A DNA stretch of 64,000 nt from Eudromia elegans (GCA_003342815.1 PTEX01000004.1:1-64000); one strand, 5' to 3'. Counted from the stretch's first letter, positions 1-12,100 are shown. Notes: generated by a model from the letters alone, not told the origin. A program made the numbers and translations.

Positions 1-188
1 CTTTAAACTGCCGCCTTACCCGGTCGGCTCCGCCCCCGCTGCGTCAGCGCCGCTCGGGGCTGGGGGTGCCTCGCTCTCCCTGCTCGGGGACGGACACTGC
101 ACTACGCGGCTGCTGGCCGCCGATCTAGCTCCTCGCGGAAGGGTGTCTCGGCGCGAGCCTCTGCTCCGTAGCCGTCACCTACGAGGAA
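1..188. promoter_or_regulatory. CpG island, probable promoter/first exon cut by the window edge
   Basis: I count about 24 CpG dinucleotides in these 188 bases, against very few in the following kilobases, and composition drops to AT-rich just after base 188. A GC box (CCGCCCC, 31-36 region) suits Sp1-family binding, a TGCGTCAGC element lies at 41-49 (CRE/AP-1-like), and a GCGGAAGG ETS-type core lies near 134-141. This is the typical make-up of a vertebrate CpG-island promoter. Direction is not fixed: a donor-like site on the minus strand at 20/19 favours a gene leaving leftwards, while no comparably good plus-strand donor is visible in the island. No start codon can be assigned. The gene cannot be named because the island is cut by the window edge. 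Confidence 0.72.
14..24 (-). other. Candidate 5' splice site of a leftward first exon
   Basis: Read on the minus strand the sequence is CCGG|GTAAGG, with the last exon base at 20 and the intron GT at 19-18. This matches the vertebrate donor consensus well and sits inside the CpG island, where a first exon would end. If real, bases 20 to roughly 190 are a first, probably 5'-UTR, exon of a minus-strand gene whose body lies outside this window on the left. Only the motif supports it. Confidence 0.3.
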
Positions 189-870
189 TATATGCATTTG
201 GTCCTTTGCCCTCTATAACGGCCCTTTCCACTATCATCATCTTTATCTACCTGAGCAGCATCCTGTGTTTCTGAGCCAAAGATGATTGGTTTTGTTAGCA
301 GTCCTGTATTTCTGGAGAGCACTGGGAGTTGCAGGGTTTGCGTGGCTTTCTTTGACTAAAGACTGTCATATGTCACTCCAAGAACAGATATTTCCATTTT
401 CTTTTTTTATTTTTTTCCTCTTTCGTTATACCCCTCTCCCATAAAAAATTATTTGCTAAAAGTTTTTGATAGCATGAGACATAATATTTTAGTTGGTACT
501 CAGCACTAAGCTCTGATCTTCATTAATTAGAAGTAGGGAAAAAAAATCCAAAAATACTATTTGGCTTTTCACATTAATCTCTTTGACCAGTGTTGGTCCT
601 TTGGCAGCACTACCCTGAACAGGGTTCCTGTTAGAGCTGGTCATAAGAACAGCTACTTTCTAGTCAATAATCACAAACTACTGAAAATTATGGCTTTCCC
701 ACACCTGTATACACTGATTTATTGTATAGAAAAATAAAATCAGTTGCATCTCAAATAAACCAGCTGAGACTCTGAATTCAGCACACATGAACCAACCAAC
801 TATATGAATAAAGCTCCCAAGCAGGAGTTACAGAAACTAGACATGAAGCAAAGAGAAAGCCCAGGAGCTC
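189..870. other. Non-coding, AT-rich stretch beside the CpG island
   Basis: No open frame of note. A pyrimidine-rich run with long T blocks lies at 391-424. An AATAAA-like signal near 733-738 has no gene to go with it. No repeat family was recognised. Confidence 0.6.
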
Positions 871-1585
871 TCAAAGCAGAAGCGGTGAGAGATTCACCTC
901 ATGCTGCATCCATTTTACCCAATCATGCAGAGAAGAAAGGCTTTGTGGGGGATCAGTGGAAGGTCGGAGGCCCTCATTAGTGCAATGGATTTTGTACAGA
1001 GATGAGCACAGGCCGCCAGATGGAAGCAGCAGCCACGACAGCATCTGCACAACACAGAACCAAGTCAGAGCCTCCCAGCTGTTGGTATCCATTGCAAAGA
1101 GCAAGGCAACAACTGGAAGCAAGAACTCCAAATCCTGCTGCAGGACATGCACAGGGTTATTGTAAACGTAAGAAAAACAAAGGCCCAGCAAGTGTGACTG
1201 CATCAAACAGTTTGGGCTGTTCAGAAAAGAGAGGCAATGTAAAGCAACAGGAGTGGCACATCAATAAAGGCCATTCAAGTCAGACCAGAGGCAGAAGCAC
1301 ACAAGCAGGGAATGAGAAACGCAGTGCTACTGCTCAAAGAGGAGAAGAAACGTGATCTTGACACCTACAAGGCTTGACCTCAATTAGAGAAAATGTGGAA
1401 GAACGAACAGTAGTGTATATATAGAAAATACAGCGAGGGGCAATCTGGCACTGTTACATAAAATGGTAACAGATTTTCTGGGGAAGTCAGGGGTAGTTCT
1501 GAACTGGGAGATGAGTAAAGCAGCAGCCTACTACTGTGAAAGAGAACTGCTGTGGTTATAGCTTTAAAGAATTTATGTTTCTGGG
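871..1585. other. Purine-rich non-coding stretch with overlapping short open frames
   Basis: Open frames of 111 codons (minus, 871-1206) and 117 codons (plus, 1002-1355) overlap each other on opposite strands. Neither resembles a known protein, and the overlap itself argues that both are chance frames in a stop-poor, CA/AG-rich stretch. A weak donor-like GTAAGA occurs at about 1168. Confidence 0.5.
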
Positions 1586-1597
1586 TTTTTTTTTTTT
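1586..1597. repeat. T12 homopolymer
   Basis: Twelve T in a row followed by AATAAACAGG. A slippage-prone tract; no retrotransposon body precedes or follows it. Confidence 0.9.
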
Positions 1598-2062
1598 AAT
1601 AAACAGGACACAAGCAGAAGGAAAAATACTATGGATGTAGCTGGTGACAGAAAATAGACACACAGTCGATATAAAGTCTTTCAGGAAGCCCTTTCTACTG
1701 ATAACTGTCAAAAGCATTGAAAAAAATGCAGCAGAGTTCTACTTTTAAGCACTCTACTTCTGTATCGTAACTAGGATTCCATTATTAAATGAAGACTCAT
1801 CACTTAAAAGTGTTAAGAACAGAAGTCTTGGAGCATTTGCTCATCCCTGTAGGTACCAAGAAATGTAACTTTGAAAGGTGACAAACGCAGTGAAACATAA
1901 TGGAATTGCACAATGCTGCTGTACAAAGCAGCGGCAGAATGAAGTAATTCTTCATTCATACGCTCATTCATACTCTAGAAAATATTTAAATTTGAACACA
2001 AACCGTTCCTGAACAGAAAGAAACAGTTATCTTACAAAAGGCAAAAGCAAAGCAAAATACAA
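1598..2062. other. Non-coding stretch, nothing recognised
   Basis: AT-rich sequence without an open frame, splice-flanked exon or known repeat that I can see. Confidence 0.6.
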
Positions 2063-2127
2063 GCTGATCAATGCAAGTGTTCTGTTACCATAAATGCTGA
2101 TCAATGCAAGTGTTCTGTTACCATAAA
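2063..2127 (+). repeat. Perfect tandem duplication, 33-bp unit, 2 copies
   Basis: The unit beginning GCTGATCAATGCAAGTG at 2063 recurs without mismatch from 2096, so the period is 33 bp with almost two full copies. The absence of any difference between copies points to a recent duplication and possible length polymorphism. Confidence 0.93.
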
Positions 2128-5100
2128 GAGGAGGAAAAATAAGCTAAAATATTTTAAAATTAGTACTTATGAACTAACAAAATATAAAGTTGGCCCAGAA
2201 ATGAGAAAGAAAAAGTAATTATTATAGCACTGAGGCCTCTCAACAGCCAGAAATTATGAAGGGCAGAAAACATGCCTAGTTTTAAGATAGAGTTAATACC
2301 AGTATGATAAATACACTGTGATATATTTGGGACTTTATAGGCCAAAGCATTTGTTCCTTGCCTTACTTTGGGTGCTCTCCCTCTTTCCCCTTTGCCAGTC
2401 TCTCCACAGCTGGCCAGTTCACGTGGCGTCAACTCCAAGCATGAGCTCTTGAACATGAGCTCTTTCACACACAGCCTCTGCTTGGTGCACTGACTGCTGA
2501 TTTCACTGCTCATATCAGGATCCTGTCATCATATAAAAAAGATGTTGCCAGTGCATCTTGAAATAGTAATTAAAATATGTACATATCTCTGTATATGTAT
2601 CAGGGAAACAGAAAGCATGACAGAGTGTAGGAGGAGACTGGATGCTGCAGCTTTAATCAAAATCTTCACAGGACTAGAACACAGTGCGGGTTTGCTCCAG
2701 AGGGTTAGGAGCAAGCTGCTATACAGAAGACGACAGCCCTGCTTACAGTGAAGTAGAGATTTGTGTTTATGCTCATGTTTCTCTTCAAAGATATTCTTAT
2801 GTGTAGGTAAGAGAAGGAATAAACAGGAATCCATGATGTAGTTGTGTTCTTCATTAGAGCGAGAATCCAAAGCAAGACAGAACTCCTCATCAAATTCCAC
2901 AGAAATACAAAACTTGAGTTCTAGGCAAAAGATAAATTCATATGTTTTCAAATAACAGCCTCTGTCTTGTAAATTAAGGAACACCTCTGCTGTTGAGGGG
3001 CTATAACAGGCTGTTAACCAGTTCAAGTTCCTCCTGCTAAAAGACAACAGCACACACTGCTCACAGTGGCAACATATGCTAACTCACATGATGTGATAAG
3101 GGGGCTTGGAAAATCTTGATCTGTTTTCTGGCGCATTAGTTGGGCTGAGGTACACCCTAAACTAGCATAACAGCCAGAGAAGACCTTCTGACGGCCATTA
3201 GAAACAGTTGCATTGAATTCATGCCCATTTTGCCATGTGAGAAAAAGTCACTAGTGTTGGCCTATTACAAATCCGTTTCTATTACAGCAGCTTGACATGT
3301 CTGTGATGGAAAAATTCAGAGCTCTGGGGAGATGCAGGAATAATTTCCTTGGAAATAGGGCTCCTGAGCACTGACTGGGACCTGCAGTGCCACGTCTCGC
3401 ATGTCCACTCAGGCAGTGTGGGAGCTGTGTGTGCTGAGCCTGCTCTCCTCAACGGGGAGGTAAACCCTTGGCCCCAGAGATGTAACATGCAGGGCAGAAA
3501 CGGAGACTGCAAACCTCAACTGGAGAAAAAAAAGCAAAAAGCAAGAAAGGAGAGTGCAGCAAAGAGAGACCAGGGTCAGTAGTCACAACAGTCACATTAA
3601 ACTAGACTTGTGCTGAGCAAATCCCACCCCTAAACTTGGCTTCTGAAGGCACTTCAAGTTCTGCGCATGCAGTAGTACAGTCTACGTCCAGTCTCAATCT
3701 ACAGTCTAGGTCCTGAAATCCCTGCAGATTCTTTCAAATTTTACATTATTTTCCCATGGGCATCTCAATTTCTAATCATTTTCATCCAGTGGCTGCAGCT
3801 GCAACTTGCCTAGTCTTGAAAGCATGTCCATGTGTTTCCATATTCCATACCTACTATGTACAGCAGGATCACCATTTAATAACATCATTAAACTGTAAAA
3901 TTCTTACCTAGTTGAAGGATTAATCTGAATTAAAGTTGATAAAAAAATCTTTCTTGGGAAATTAGGTGTGCTAAGTTACTTGATGGCTCCTCCTTCCAAA
4001 ATTCCCATCACATACCAGCAAAATCCTTTTCAACATAATTAGAGGATGAAGAAATACGTGCAAATTCTATTAACTGAAAGACATTGTCAAAGGCAGTTGG
4101 TGCTAATGAGTCCAGCAAGAAAAACTATAGCTAGCTATAAAAGTAAAACAGCAGAACACTTAACCCTTTGCTAACAATGGTAATTGGCAAGAAGGTCAGG
4201 CTTAGTATTAATGAGATGGTGTTTTTATTTCAGTGAGATTAAGTTTAACAAAGCAACCAGCCCAGTGCAGGGAGGGACAATTGCTAAATACCATCCGAAG
4301 TACCACAGAGGTGGATGCAAAGTCGCTCACTCAGGAAATGCTAATGACTACACAGTCACTCCAGCCTCCTACACATCTTTGCAGGAGGATACCTCAAAGG
4401 CATATGAATGATTAGGGGGGGGTTACATCCTTGAACTTGTCATCTGCAGTCGCTTGTACACTCAAAAAATCCCTCAAACAAGAAAACAAACAACAAACCC
4501 CAAACCCACCCAGCCTAAATTCTACTTTCCACCACAAGCACTTAAATGGCAAAGTGCAGGTAGAATACTGGTAGGCCTTCCCTTCACTCAGTGCAATCAG
4601 CAGACCAAATCCTTGCCCTAGCGCTTAAGTCCAGTTGCACAGTGTAGTCTGTGATGTCTAACTGCCCTTATCCTGACAAGGGAAGCTCAGCACATTCATC
4701 CATAGGATGATTTTATATTCACAGAAAAGCTAGTTCCTAATCTACATAATCTCTTGTCTCTTCAGCAGTCATAGTGGGAGGAAAGGCCAACCTTTGGAGT
4801 GAAGGAAAACATTATTAAAATGAATGCCATAACGATCAGTTCCTCCTCTTACTGTTAACTCACTTCAGCTAGGTGGGAATGGATTTGAATCTTTTTTTCT
4901 GGAGTGCTGGGAAGGAGATCACATACACCCTTTGCTCACCACTTCTGCAGAAACAAGGCTATGATGACCTGTCTTTGAGTATTGATTTTCTCACTCTATC
5001 ACTCACAGTCCCTATTTTCCTTGCATCATGAAGTTCTGGACTCAATTTTTCCTACTAGGCATATCTATGGAAATGAGAAAAAGAGGAAAGCAAGTTTCAT

Positions 5101-6149
5101 CCTCCTCTCCTCCTTCCCCCCCTAGACGTCTGCATAACTTTGTACACAGCGCACCAAGCAGCATTTACCTGGCACGAGGCACTCTCCCACGCAGGTAGGT
5201 GCATGTCAGCAAAAACAGTTCAAACCTTACACACTGCTGGGGTACCCGTTTTTATTGCCCTTCTTTGGCCATCACTCCAGCACTCAGGCAAGGTTTGAAT
5301 TCTCTTGGCTCATAGCTCCTTGTTCCCTGCACCACAAGGCATACGTGAGGCCCATGTCCTCAGAGATACCATCCCTCTTGTCACCCACTTCAGAGTGAAC
5401 AGGACAATTAATAGAGAAATTCAGCAAAAACAGTCAGCTTAGACATACCAATATGTACAACTGTGATATTTAGGTAAGTGGCTCTTTGTGTCTCTGTTTA
5501 GTATCTTGCTGCTTTTCAGCAAGCATTACATCTTGGCAGTCATTCAGGAATCCTGAAATGTTTTCAAATACCAAATTATCATCAAATGTGCTATCAAACA
5601 GCCTTCTACTCCTGAATTATTAGTTGCACTACCATGTACACTGAGATAAAACTTCCCATTAGAGAAAAGCTATTTCAAAATCTAAGCATAAAACCCTTTC
5701 CTAGTGGGCAAGAATACACATCACAGGCATGAGCATTGGAACTGGTACATTTGTTGGTAGCCTCAGCGCCGATACCTCACACTAAACAGCCTGGGGGGGC
5801 TGAATGCTGACTCTCAGAATTGCTCTTCACAAATTAGGCTTGCAACAGCATCACAAAGCTTTCAGCAAAAAGGCTCATGGCAATGAATTATCATTCCAAA
5901 TATCTGTACTCCACTGGGATTGATCTGAGAAGATCTGAGCATCTGCTCTGTTTAGAAAATAATCACACTCTAGAGCTGCCAACTCGGCCCTTTCCATCGG
6001 CCCAATAATTCCAGCATTTTCTGTACTTTACAATACTCAAAAAGCCCTGGTGAGACGGGAGAGTTTTGACTAATGCCACCTGCCCAGGCCTGCAGCACGA
6101 TCAGGTTTCTAAAAATCCTCTCCATTCTTTCAATACAGGAAATCGTATA
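2128..6149. other. Non-coding stretch, intron or intergenic
   Basis: It contains the longest open frame of the window (174 codons, minus, 2529-3053), which is cysteine- and leucine-rich, matches nothing I know and has no supporting splice sites. A minus-strand donor-like motif (CTAG|GTAAGAA) lies at about 3907 without a convincing exon beside it. A G8 run occurs at 4415-4422. A 14-bp perfect palindrome (TATAGCTAGCTATA) is at 4126-4139. No repeat family was recognised. Confidence 0.6.
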
Positions 6150-6335
6150 TGTGATCACATAAAGTGACTACTGAAGTTTATAAAGCTTGAGAAACTGGTT
6201 TTTTTCCATCATTTAACAGCCAACGCTCTATTAATGCAGCTTAATGTGTTAATAAACCATTTTTTAAGAGTGGTAACTGACAAATTGTGAGAAGATTATG
6301 CTGCAGTTAATAAACAATGCCGGGGAAGATGTACA
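6150..6335. promoter_or_regulatory. Candidate conserved non-coding element, homeodomain/FOX-type cores
   Basis: The ten bases GTTAATAAAC occur twice (6248-6257 and 6306-6315). They lie beside CTATTAATGC and CTTAATGTG and are followed by an AACAATG SOX-type core. Density of TAAT/ATTA, ATAAACA and ACAATG cores is higher than in the flanks. GTTAAT is also an HNF1 half site. This is motif reading only; AT-rich DNA gives such cores by chance, and conservation cannot be seen from one sequence. Confidence 0.22.
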
Positions 6336-7775
6336 GCAGGATACACAGTTAATTTTCTGACTATTCTTCCAACTAATCAGAGTAGACTGAAGTAAAAACC
6401 ATTTGACAGTACTATCATCCTGTGCTATTATCAGATCTGGAGGATTTGATGTAAGTTGTCTGAGAGGGTGCTGTAACTTACACATTGTTTTCAGTCCACC
6501 AAGACAACAGCTCTAGGGAAATAGGAGCCTTTCCCATCCCCTGCCCAAGAGACCTGCCGGTCTGCTGCCGCCTTCAGAAGGGCAGCAATTCCTGTGCGTG
6601 CAGCTACAGCAGAACCTAAGACCTTTGGGCTGTCTCCTGTTCGGCTTTGGCATGCTCTAATGAAGCTAAAACTCCTTAAATTTTCAATGTGGTGAAAAAA
6701 GCCAAGTATTTGTGTGAAAAATGCCTTAATCTCACATCCTCAAAAGATCAGTGTTCTTGTCCAGCTTGCCAGTAAAAACAACAAAACGTGTATCAACAAA
6801 ACTCCAGCATCTTTAGCCCTGCTTTTCCTCTCTTTCTTCCATTTTCCCTGCGCTTCTATTTGCAAGTTGAATGCACCAGCTTAAACACTGCCCAGATTTT
6901 GTTTCGTTACTTTCCCATCACTTCTCTATACTCCTATTTGACACTATAGCTGTTCGGAGTCTGAAATTTTAGAATATTGAGAAGAAAAATAAAATAAAAA
7001 AGAAACCCTTTGGTCATTCTTTTCTGGCAAAAAAAAATTAAAAAAATAATTAAAAATCAGTAAGAGGAAAAAGGAAGAAATACAACTTGTCTCACTTTCA
7101 AAACTGAATGGAAGACATGGACAGGAGAAAAAAAAAAGATTAATGTTTGAGGAAAGTTTCGCAAATGTTTCAAAGACTGGTCTCAACAGGTCACATTAAG
7201 AACAGTAGTAGAATTGGACTAAGTTCAAAACAGGGTAGGGCTCAAGAACAAGCCTGCCCTTTCAGACTTTCACAGCTAAACAAGATTACTACAATTTCTG
7301 CTGGAATGAATTATCATTCCTTTTTTTTTTACATAAATTTTGTTACAAGAGTAAATCTGTGCATCCTTTTACCTTCTTGCTTGCAACTATTCTGGCATCA
7401 TCCACATGAATCCACAGAAGGGCATGGGGATTTCTTTTAGAGATTGATTATCAATATATGTGTAAGAGTATGTAATGCAAATGCATCTTCAAATGAGGCT
7501 GCTTAAAATACAAACTTTACTCCCTATAATTGCACCCTATAAAATAAACAAACTTAACTTTCCCAGTTTAACTCTGGAAAGTATCATTTTTAAGCTAATG
7601 AATTTTGGAGACACTGCTAATAAATCTTAATATTTCTCAAGGAGGAATGAAGGGCTTGTAATTTTTTTTTTTTAAGCCGTTACCAAGTCCTGTGCTAATT
7701 AAATCCAGGCATCCAGAGCAATTCCTCCACAACAAGATCTGAAAATGTAAATAATGCAATAAAATAAACAGCATT
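6336..7775. other. Non-coding stretch with A-rich tracts
   Basis: A-rich low-complexity sequence at about 6966-7066 and 7127-7138 mixes A runs with short T blocks. A T12 run is near 7663-7674. The short open frames on both strands are shadows of this low complexity. No repeat family was recognised. Confidence 0.6.
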
Positions 7776-8160
7776 GCGGCCCCCTGAAGCAACGTGAGGC
7801 AGGAGCAGGGGCGATGACTAGCAGGGAGCTGGTGTGCCCGCATCACACAGCCTCGTGCAGCGTTTCGTGGCGTCCACCGCGTCCTGCCGGCACCTCACAC
7901 CAGCCACCCACTGCTGCTGTGAACAAACCGCTTGTGAAGGAGCCTCCCCCGGGGCCACGCCAAAAGTTCACAGGAATGAGAGGGTCATCGGGGAGAGCGG
8001 CCGCCCCACCGGCTTACAGGATGAGACGTCTTCCTTTCCCAGGGACAGGCTCTGCTCCACACGCTCCTCTCGCCATGCCCTCAGAGAACGTGCTCCAGCT
8101 GCTACTGGAGCTGGTGGCAAACACTGAGAACCGCAGGGGTAAGAGCAGGGACAGCGGTAC
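7776..8160. promoter_or_regulatory. Isolated CpG-rich island
   Basis: About 24 CpG counted by eye in 385 bases of clearly GC-rich sequence, in a region that is otherwise AT-rich and CpG-poor. By rough estimate the observed/expected CpG ratio is near 0.7, enough for the usual island criteria. A NotI-type GCGGCCGC octamer lies at 7997-8004. The island is too far from the left-edge island to be its shore. It could be an alternative promoter, an enhancer-like orphan island, or a GC-rich exon. The open frame at 7814-8230 runs through it, as GC-rich DNA often allows by chance. Confidence 0.6.
8075..8138 (+). CDS. Candidate first coding exon inside the CpG island (unrecognised)
   Basis: An ATG at 8075 in a fair context (G at -3, CTCGCCATG) opens a frame of 21 codons plus one base, beginning MPSENVLQLLLELV. 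It runs to a donor-like GGG|GTAAGAG with the last exon base at 8138. The same frame is open upstream to another ATG at 7814 (MTSRELVCPHH), so the exon could be longer. An acceptor-like TCTTCCTTTCCCAG ends at 8041, so it could also be an internal exon starting at 8042. The CpG-island setting fits a first exon. I do not recognise the peptide, and chance open frames are common in GC-rich DNA. Strand is plus, against the weak minus-strand bias of the window. Confidence 0.2.
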
Positions 8161-8685
8161 AAAACAGGCTGCCAGATCACAAGCCTGTGCCCAGGAAGGT
8201 GATGGATCAGGTGGATCGTACTGCAAATAAACAGAGGAACAGACTTTTAAATTTTCCTCCACTTCCACTGCCACATATTAACAGGCTTTGTTATTTGTAG
8301 TATAATTAACTCTAGGGAACTCAGTCAAGCTGGAAATCCACTGGTTAAAGCATTTTATGTACTAGGAGAGAGGCCCTGAATATGTTAAAATTAAAAAGTA
8401 CAGAACAACATCCACCAATTCTGGCTCCAAAAGTGGTGATGCAGACACCATGAAATCAAACTAAAAGGATCCTTTTCCATTTCTATCACATTTTGTCTTC
8501 CAAAGAGGGAATGGGGGAAGCGTTTCTGTCCCTTTCCAAAGCCATTTCCCCTGGTTAAATATAGAAACAGGTGCATACACCATGTTCACATACACATGTT
8601 CATTAAAAAAAGTCAAAAGAAAAATCTGTGCCCAAACACCATACACTATCTAAGAACCAACCCAAGATGACAACTGTCCCCCTCC
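8161..8685. other. Non-coding stretch, nothing recognised
   Basis: AT-rich sequence flanking the island, with short chance frames on both strands and no repeat match. Confidence 0.55.
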
Positions 8686-8715
8686 AAAAAAAAGGGGGGG
8701 GGGAGGAGGGAGGGA
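8686..8715 (+). repeat. Polypurine A8-G10 tract with G-quadruplex potential
   Basis: Eight A (8686-8693) are followed by ten G (8694-8703) and then AGGAGGGAGGGA. At least four G3 blocks are separated by short loops, which fits the usual plus-strand G-quadruplex pattern. The pure purine strand could also form triplex DNA. Confidence 0.85.
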
Positions 8716-11700
8716 GCACAGAAGAAAAGGAGCTAGTAGAAGAAAAACTGTACAAAAGGCAGCCCTGGGACACAGCTTTCATGTCTGTGAGGAAAGCCAG
8801 GGAAGGGAAACTTACAGTCCCACAGCACTGTACCACTCAGCAGCAGACAGCAAAGAATCCAAAATCATGGATGGATTTCCAAAATGGAAAGCTTGCACAG
8901 TATGACACTCAATTTATGTATGGGGATTTTGAAGAAGGCTAGCTGAAAGGTACTTTAATCAGGGAAAATGCTGCAAGGGTGTGCAGGGTGAGTGTTCAGC
9001 TAAGTCATTCCAAGAACACTGACACAGGAAAAGGGGAAAAACTTATTAAGAACATTTTTAAAGTATATTTTAAAGAATATTTAGTAAGAAACTTGAAGAC
9101 TTTTAATATCTCTTATAAAAAATTATGTGGTCAGCCTTCTTTTAAACTAAATGAGGAAGGAGCCATAACCACGGGTGGTATCATCCATGTTTCTCTGATA
9201 ATGCCAAACACTCAGGTAGCACACTGTGGTTACAACTTTTGGCCTCCTCTAGATCTCCAGTTGACTGTAAGCTGGTGCGAAGTGTATTGGCCTGAGGCAA
9301 AACTCCTCCCTACAGCTTGACAGAATAAGTGTCTACTACACAAATGTGCAGGACTCAGGACTATACTCACTGACCCTGGTGATAAATTCCAACTCTGTGG
9401 GTCTGTGCCCTAACAAGGATTATGAGACACAAGTTGAACTTCTACAAAGATTACAGTGAGCAAATAAAGAAAAACACAGAGCAAAATAAACTATCTTTGG
9501 TCATCGGATCAAACATATGCTTATACTAATTTACCTAAACATCCTCAGTATAAGGACTTCTGCATGCCCTAATTATTTCAGAATTCAGAATTAAGATCAA
9601 GAGGTTAATGCAAAGCAGACAGATGCAATATAAATCTTTTGGTTGTTAAACAAGTTGGAATGCTCTATTTACCATATTCCAATATCTCATAATTACATAT
9701 ACTATACTGTAAACCCCTAAAGAGAACTACAGCTATTATAAAGAAACTCAAGAAACAAAACAAAAACTCATGTTCAAAAAAATCAACCTATCCATATATA
9801 TTTCCCTCATCATAAAAATCTCTACATCACTTCCCAATTTATTTTAATTAACATATATTCAGGCAATAAATGGGTTTATGTACTATACAATATAAATAAA
9901 AATAACCACACCTAGAACTCTCTACTATATCTACATTTTCAAATGTTTACCAGCAGATTAAAAAATGTTTCTCATAAAAGCAATTAAAAATAATGCCACA
10001 CACTAGCTGTGCCTAGTGTCCCACATCCTAAGCATTTTCTTCCTGACAATTGGGTTTGGTCTGTTTCATATTCTCCCTCCTGCAATATTTTACTCTCTGT
10101 AGTTTGGGACTAATGCATCCAAGCTCTTCCAGAGGAAGATGCATTTCCACAGAGAGCCTGTCAGCTTATGTTTCGCCTTTCTCTTCAGTGATTCTTACTG
10201 TCATCCTCTTTTGAGATGGCTCAGTTGCTACAGCTAGAAAATGACACAAATGCTAAGTCCCTGACAAGTGCTTTTATTGAAACAGCACAAAGGAAAAACA
10301 TCATAAACAAATTTCCAGTCTCTATGTGGGTCTGCCCTGGACTGCAGTTCCTTCCCCCAGGTTGGGGTAAGAAATTCAATTTGAAAGATTACTCTTCTTC
10401 CAGGTACAACCCTGTGAAAAACCATAAAGCATTCCTAAAAAGACCTCCCATTCACACCACCATCACAGCACAATTTCTCCTTTGCCGATAATCATAAGGT
10501 TTATTAATAAGCCACATTTAACTTCCCTGTACTACTTTTATGAGCCACACATGCAATCACACCAGGTCACTACACACAATTAGGGTAATTTAATAGTTAG
10601 AAAAACTGAAGAAAAGTGATGTGACTTGTCACACGGGACCTGCATGAAAAACTCGATTTTGTTGTTGTTCTACCCTATCTTCATGTATTTATATGTATAC
10701 ATGCATATCTATCAGTACAAGAGAACTACTATCAGTATAAGAACATGACCTCATCCCAGCCATGTCTTCAGGAAACTGGAAGTAGAAGAGTACTGTATTA
10801 GGTAGAGTGGAAACCTGAGTCTGAAGTGAATCTTGGACAGCAAAAACCACAAATCAAAATACTCACAGACATTCAGCACTTCTATTCCCCAATTTATTGC
10901 CATAAAGCTACATATAATTATGTATTACTAGATTCAGGAACTTCAGCAGAGTGGAGGCTCAGCCTGCTTTGGGCACTTAATGACAAAAGTCTATCAGGTA
11001 TAAGCACAGTAGCGTCAGTTCTGCATTGGAACAGGTCTGTATTTCACCTTCACATCTCTACAGGCTTTACCACGGTATGATTTCCATGACCTAAAATTTA
11101 ATTTTAAGCCAGGATGATGAAATACATCCAAAGTGCAAAATGGCCTGCAATCAACTAAATGTTACTTCCAGATATAAACCTTACAGGTCTCAGGATGCAT
11201 CCTAGTGGCTTTGGTGCCGAGCGTAGTAGAAATGCCAAAGTGAGGCATAAAGATATAAATGGTCCCCTACAGTTAGGACAGCATCCATATATTTAGTCTT
11301 TAAGGCTTTGTCCTTTAAACATCAAGGGCCAAGCTAATTGTTTCAGCTCCTTTTATAATCATCAGAGAGAGTCTGCTGTATAGTTCAGGGATGTATTTGA
11401 GAGCTCATAAAGAGGCTGCTTTAATGCAGATTGCTACTTCTGACAGGTATCACCATCACCACAATTTTCTCCCAAAATACAAAACATAGGCCACACATTA
11501 AAAAATAACAGAAAATGGCTTAAGACACAGCTTAGATTCTTCCTGTTAAGAGATTATACGAAAGTGGATTATGATCATGGCAAAAAAGTACTGTCCCAGT
11601 ACTATCCACCACATCTCAGAGATCCATTCTGTAGCAGCTTTAGCACTTTGCCTTAATCTTGTTCTAGAACAGATCTAGAGATGTCCTTTTATTCAGAAAA

Positions 11701-12100
11701 AAAAAAATCAAGAGAGATATCTGCACTTCTTAATGAAATTAAAAACCAGACTTTAGTTTTGTGCTCCCTTCACATAAATCTACATAGAAAAATAGATGAT
11801 CAAACAAATACATGTTTCCTAGTGCCCCCGGGTAGCTGCTCCAAAACCAGACAGCTTGAGAAAAATATGCACCAGAAGAAAATAAAAATCAGAACAAATT
11901 TAGCCTTCAATTCATTCTACTGAATTTTTCAAAAAGAAAAAAAAATCGAGAGAAGTAGAACAAAAAAATCCCTTTCTCATGCAGAAAGTGTACCCAAACC
12001 AGTTGTTTCATTCTCTTATCTACTTCTGGTTCCATTTTCTGACAAAGTCCTACAAGGTCGATTCATGTCCTTTCTACCCACACTGTGAAGCATTTTGTTT
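8716..12100. other. Non-coding AT-rich stretch
   Basis: The part from about 9500 to 10000 is notably A/T-rich with TATATA-type runs. Open frames of 80-113 codons (for example plus 8979-9320) match nothing known. An A10 run lies near 11699-11708. No repeat family, RNA gene or exon was recognised. Confidence 0.6.

Noticed and set aside
2529-3053. Longest open frame in the window (174 codons, minus)
   Set aside because: No recognisable domain, cysteine- and leucine-rich chance-like composition, no splice or start support. A frame of this length is expected by chance in 64 kb over six frames.
4126-4139. 14-bp perfect palindrome
   Set aside because: A few such palindromes are expected by chance in 64 kb.
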